NCBI GenBank assembly: GCA_017468085.1
Contig: JAFUJR010000032.1
Coordinates: 62,001-126,000 of the forward strand
Reading direction: 5' to 3'
DNA length: 64,000 nt
Origin: Clostridia bacterium
GTDB taxonomy: Bacteria > Bacillota > Clostridia > Christensenellales > Borkfalkiaceae
Shown piece by piece: positions 63,119-64,000 of the stretch. The translations under genes were made by a program, and so were the position numbers. Position 1 is the stretch's first letter. Every line of letters begins with the position of its first letter. Below the pieces are notes generated by a model. It was not told where the DNA came from and did not search any database. It was given only the letters and a program-made list of their open reading frames with translations.

Positions 63119-64000
63119 ATGGGGTACAAGACAAGAGAGTGGCGCAATTCCATGCGCGTAACGTTGGATTACAACAATATGACGGAAAAGTTTTTGGGCG
63201 ATAAAGGTTTTACCGACAGAAAGCTTTCCTCCTATGCGGCCAAAGCAAACGCGGCGTTCCGTTTCGTAAAGGAAAACCGCGGCAAGGACGAATTGTTTAT
63301 GGGTTGGACGGAACTCCCTTACAACCAAAAAGAAATCGTCGCCGACATTTTGCAGACGGCGAAGGACGTAAGAAGAAAGTTCCAATATTTCGTTGTACTC
63401 GGTATCGGCGGCAGCGCGCTTGGTCCTATCATGGCGTTCAACGCCCTCTGTCATTTGCATTATAACGACCTGCCCAAATCCAAGAGAAAGGGCCCTAAAT
63501 TTTACGTAGAAGACAACGTAGACCCCGTGCGTATGCGCGATTTATTGGACGTTATCGAGCCTGAAAAAACCTGCTTTAACGTCATTTCCAAGTCGGGCGC
63601 AACCAGCGAGACGATGACGCAATATCTTATCATTCTCGACCTTTTAACCAAGGCGGGCGTCAACGTGAAGGACAACGTCATTTTCACGACGGACGAAAAG
63701 AAAGGCAACCTCAAAAAGATTTCCGACGAGTGCGGCGGCATTAAGAGCTATATCCTCCCCGACGGCGTGGGCGGCAGATTCTCTCAGCTTTGCCCCGTAG
63801 GGCTTTTGCCCGCGGCGGTGCTCGGTATCGATATCGTCGGCTTACTTGCAGGCGCGGCGTATATGGATTCCATCTGCAACAAACCCGCCATGCGCCACAA
63901 CCCTGCGTTGATGTCCGCAGTTTTGCAGGTTGCGGCAATGGACGAGGGCAAGAATATCGGCGTTATGATGCCCTATTCCGACAACTTGAAATTCCTTGCG
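63119..64000 (+). CDS. pgi: Glucose-6-phosphate isomerase (5' part; runs off the window)
   Basis: Interconverts glucose 6-phosphate and fructose 6-phosphate. 294 residues are visible with no stop: VVLGIGGSALGPIMAF, the sugar-phosphate SKSGATSETMTQYL, and GGRFSQLCPVGLLPAAVLGID, all characteristic of PGI. AAGGAG precedes the ATG. The C-terminus lies beyond the window end. Confidence 0.95.
   Translation, partial: MGYKTREWRNSMRVTLDYNNMTEKFLGDKGFTDRKLSSYAAKANAAFRFVKENRGKDELFMGWTELPYNQKEIVADILQTAKDVRRKFQYFVVLGIGGSALGPIMAFNALCHLHYNDLPKSKRKGPKFYVEDNVDPVRMRDLLDVIEPEKTCFNVISKSGATSETMTQYLIILDLLTKAGVNVKDNVIFTTDEKKGNLKKISDECGGIKSYILPDGVGGRFSQLCPVGLLPAAVLGIDIVGLLAGAAYMDSICNKPAMRHNPALMSAVLQVAAMDEGKNIGVMMPYSDNLKFLA

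Overview
The window (64 kb, roughly half G+C) looks like chromosomal DNA of a Gram-positive anaerobe of the Clostridia, most plausibly a gut lineage near the Christensenellales. That placement is inference. It rests on fermentative pyruvate formate-lyase, diaminopimelate dehydrogenase, an LtaS-type sulfatase, DUF1540, DUF1846 and YitT proteins, fused IspDF, very regular TTGACA/17 bp/TATAAT promoters and AAGGAG ribosome sites. No rRNA, tRNA, CRISPR array, insertion sequence or complete prophage was seen.

Layout. 1-6919 (minus): oligopeptide ABC importer oppA-oppB-oppC-oppD-oppF, in which the OppC permease carries an inserted RCC1-like beta-propeller of about 300 residues. 7092-9388 (plus): metY and metA, the O-acetylhomoserine route to homocysteine. 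9463-13830: an AT-richer accessory stretch with three small XRE repressors, each beside its own type of palindromic operator, two membrane proteins, an unknown protein and a lipoprotein under a five-operator promoter. 13869-15940 (minus): tcdA and a ComEC-like metallo-beta-lactamase lipoprotein. 16037-19543 (minus): pflA, a thioredoxin-like protein, a PFL without its radical domain, and that glycyl-radical domain as a separate 77-residue gene. 19544-20103: a promoter-to-terminator unit that looks like a small RNA gene. 20104-28629 (minus): GtrA protein, rpoC, rpoB. 28983-31956 (plus): rqcP, ispDF, radA. 32086-35263: a collagen-like/GLUG surface lipoprotein divergent from an XRE gene. 35390-39830 (minus): glycosyltransferase 2, LtaS-like enzyme and a membrane protein, a probable envelope polymer operon. 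40107-45865: ddh, purA, a Zn-ribbon NUDIX protein, DUF1846, a possible PBECR4-like protein behind a roughly 180-nt structured RNA. 46190-49921: PTS IIC, DUF1540, rplI, yitT, hup. 50044-52292: trpS, two unknowns. 52315-59229 (minus): pyrimidine operon pyrB-pyrC-(HTH/GIY-YIG protein)-pyrF-pyrK-(membrane protein)-pyrD-pyrE. 59370-64000: phosphoesterase, clostridial hypothetical, LysM protein, SpoVB/MurJ-like flippase, start of pgi.

The most unusual items are the permease/beta-propeller fusion, the split pyruvate formate-lyase, an HTH-GIY-YIG protein translationally coupled inside the pyr operon, a roughly 20-bp intergenic sequence present ten times and usually lying sense just after a stop codon, and two candidate non-coding RNAs. 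Several genes appear to be transcribed as leaderless mRNAs.
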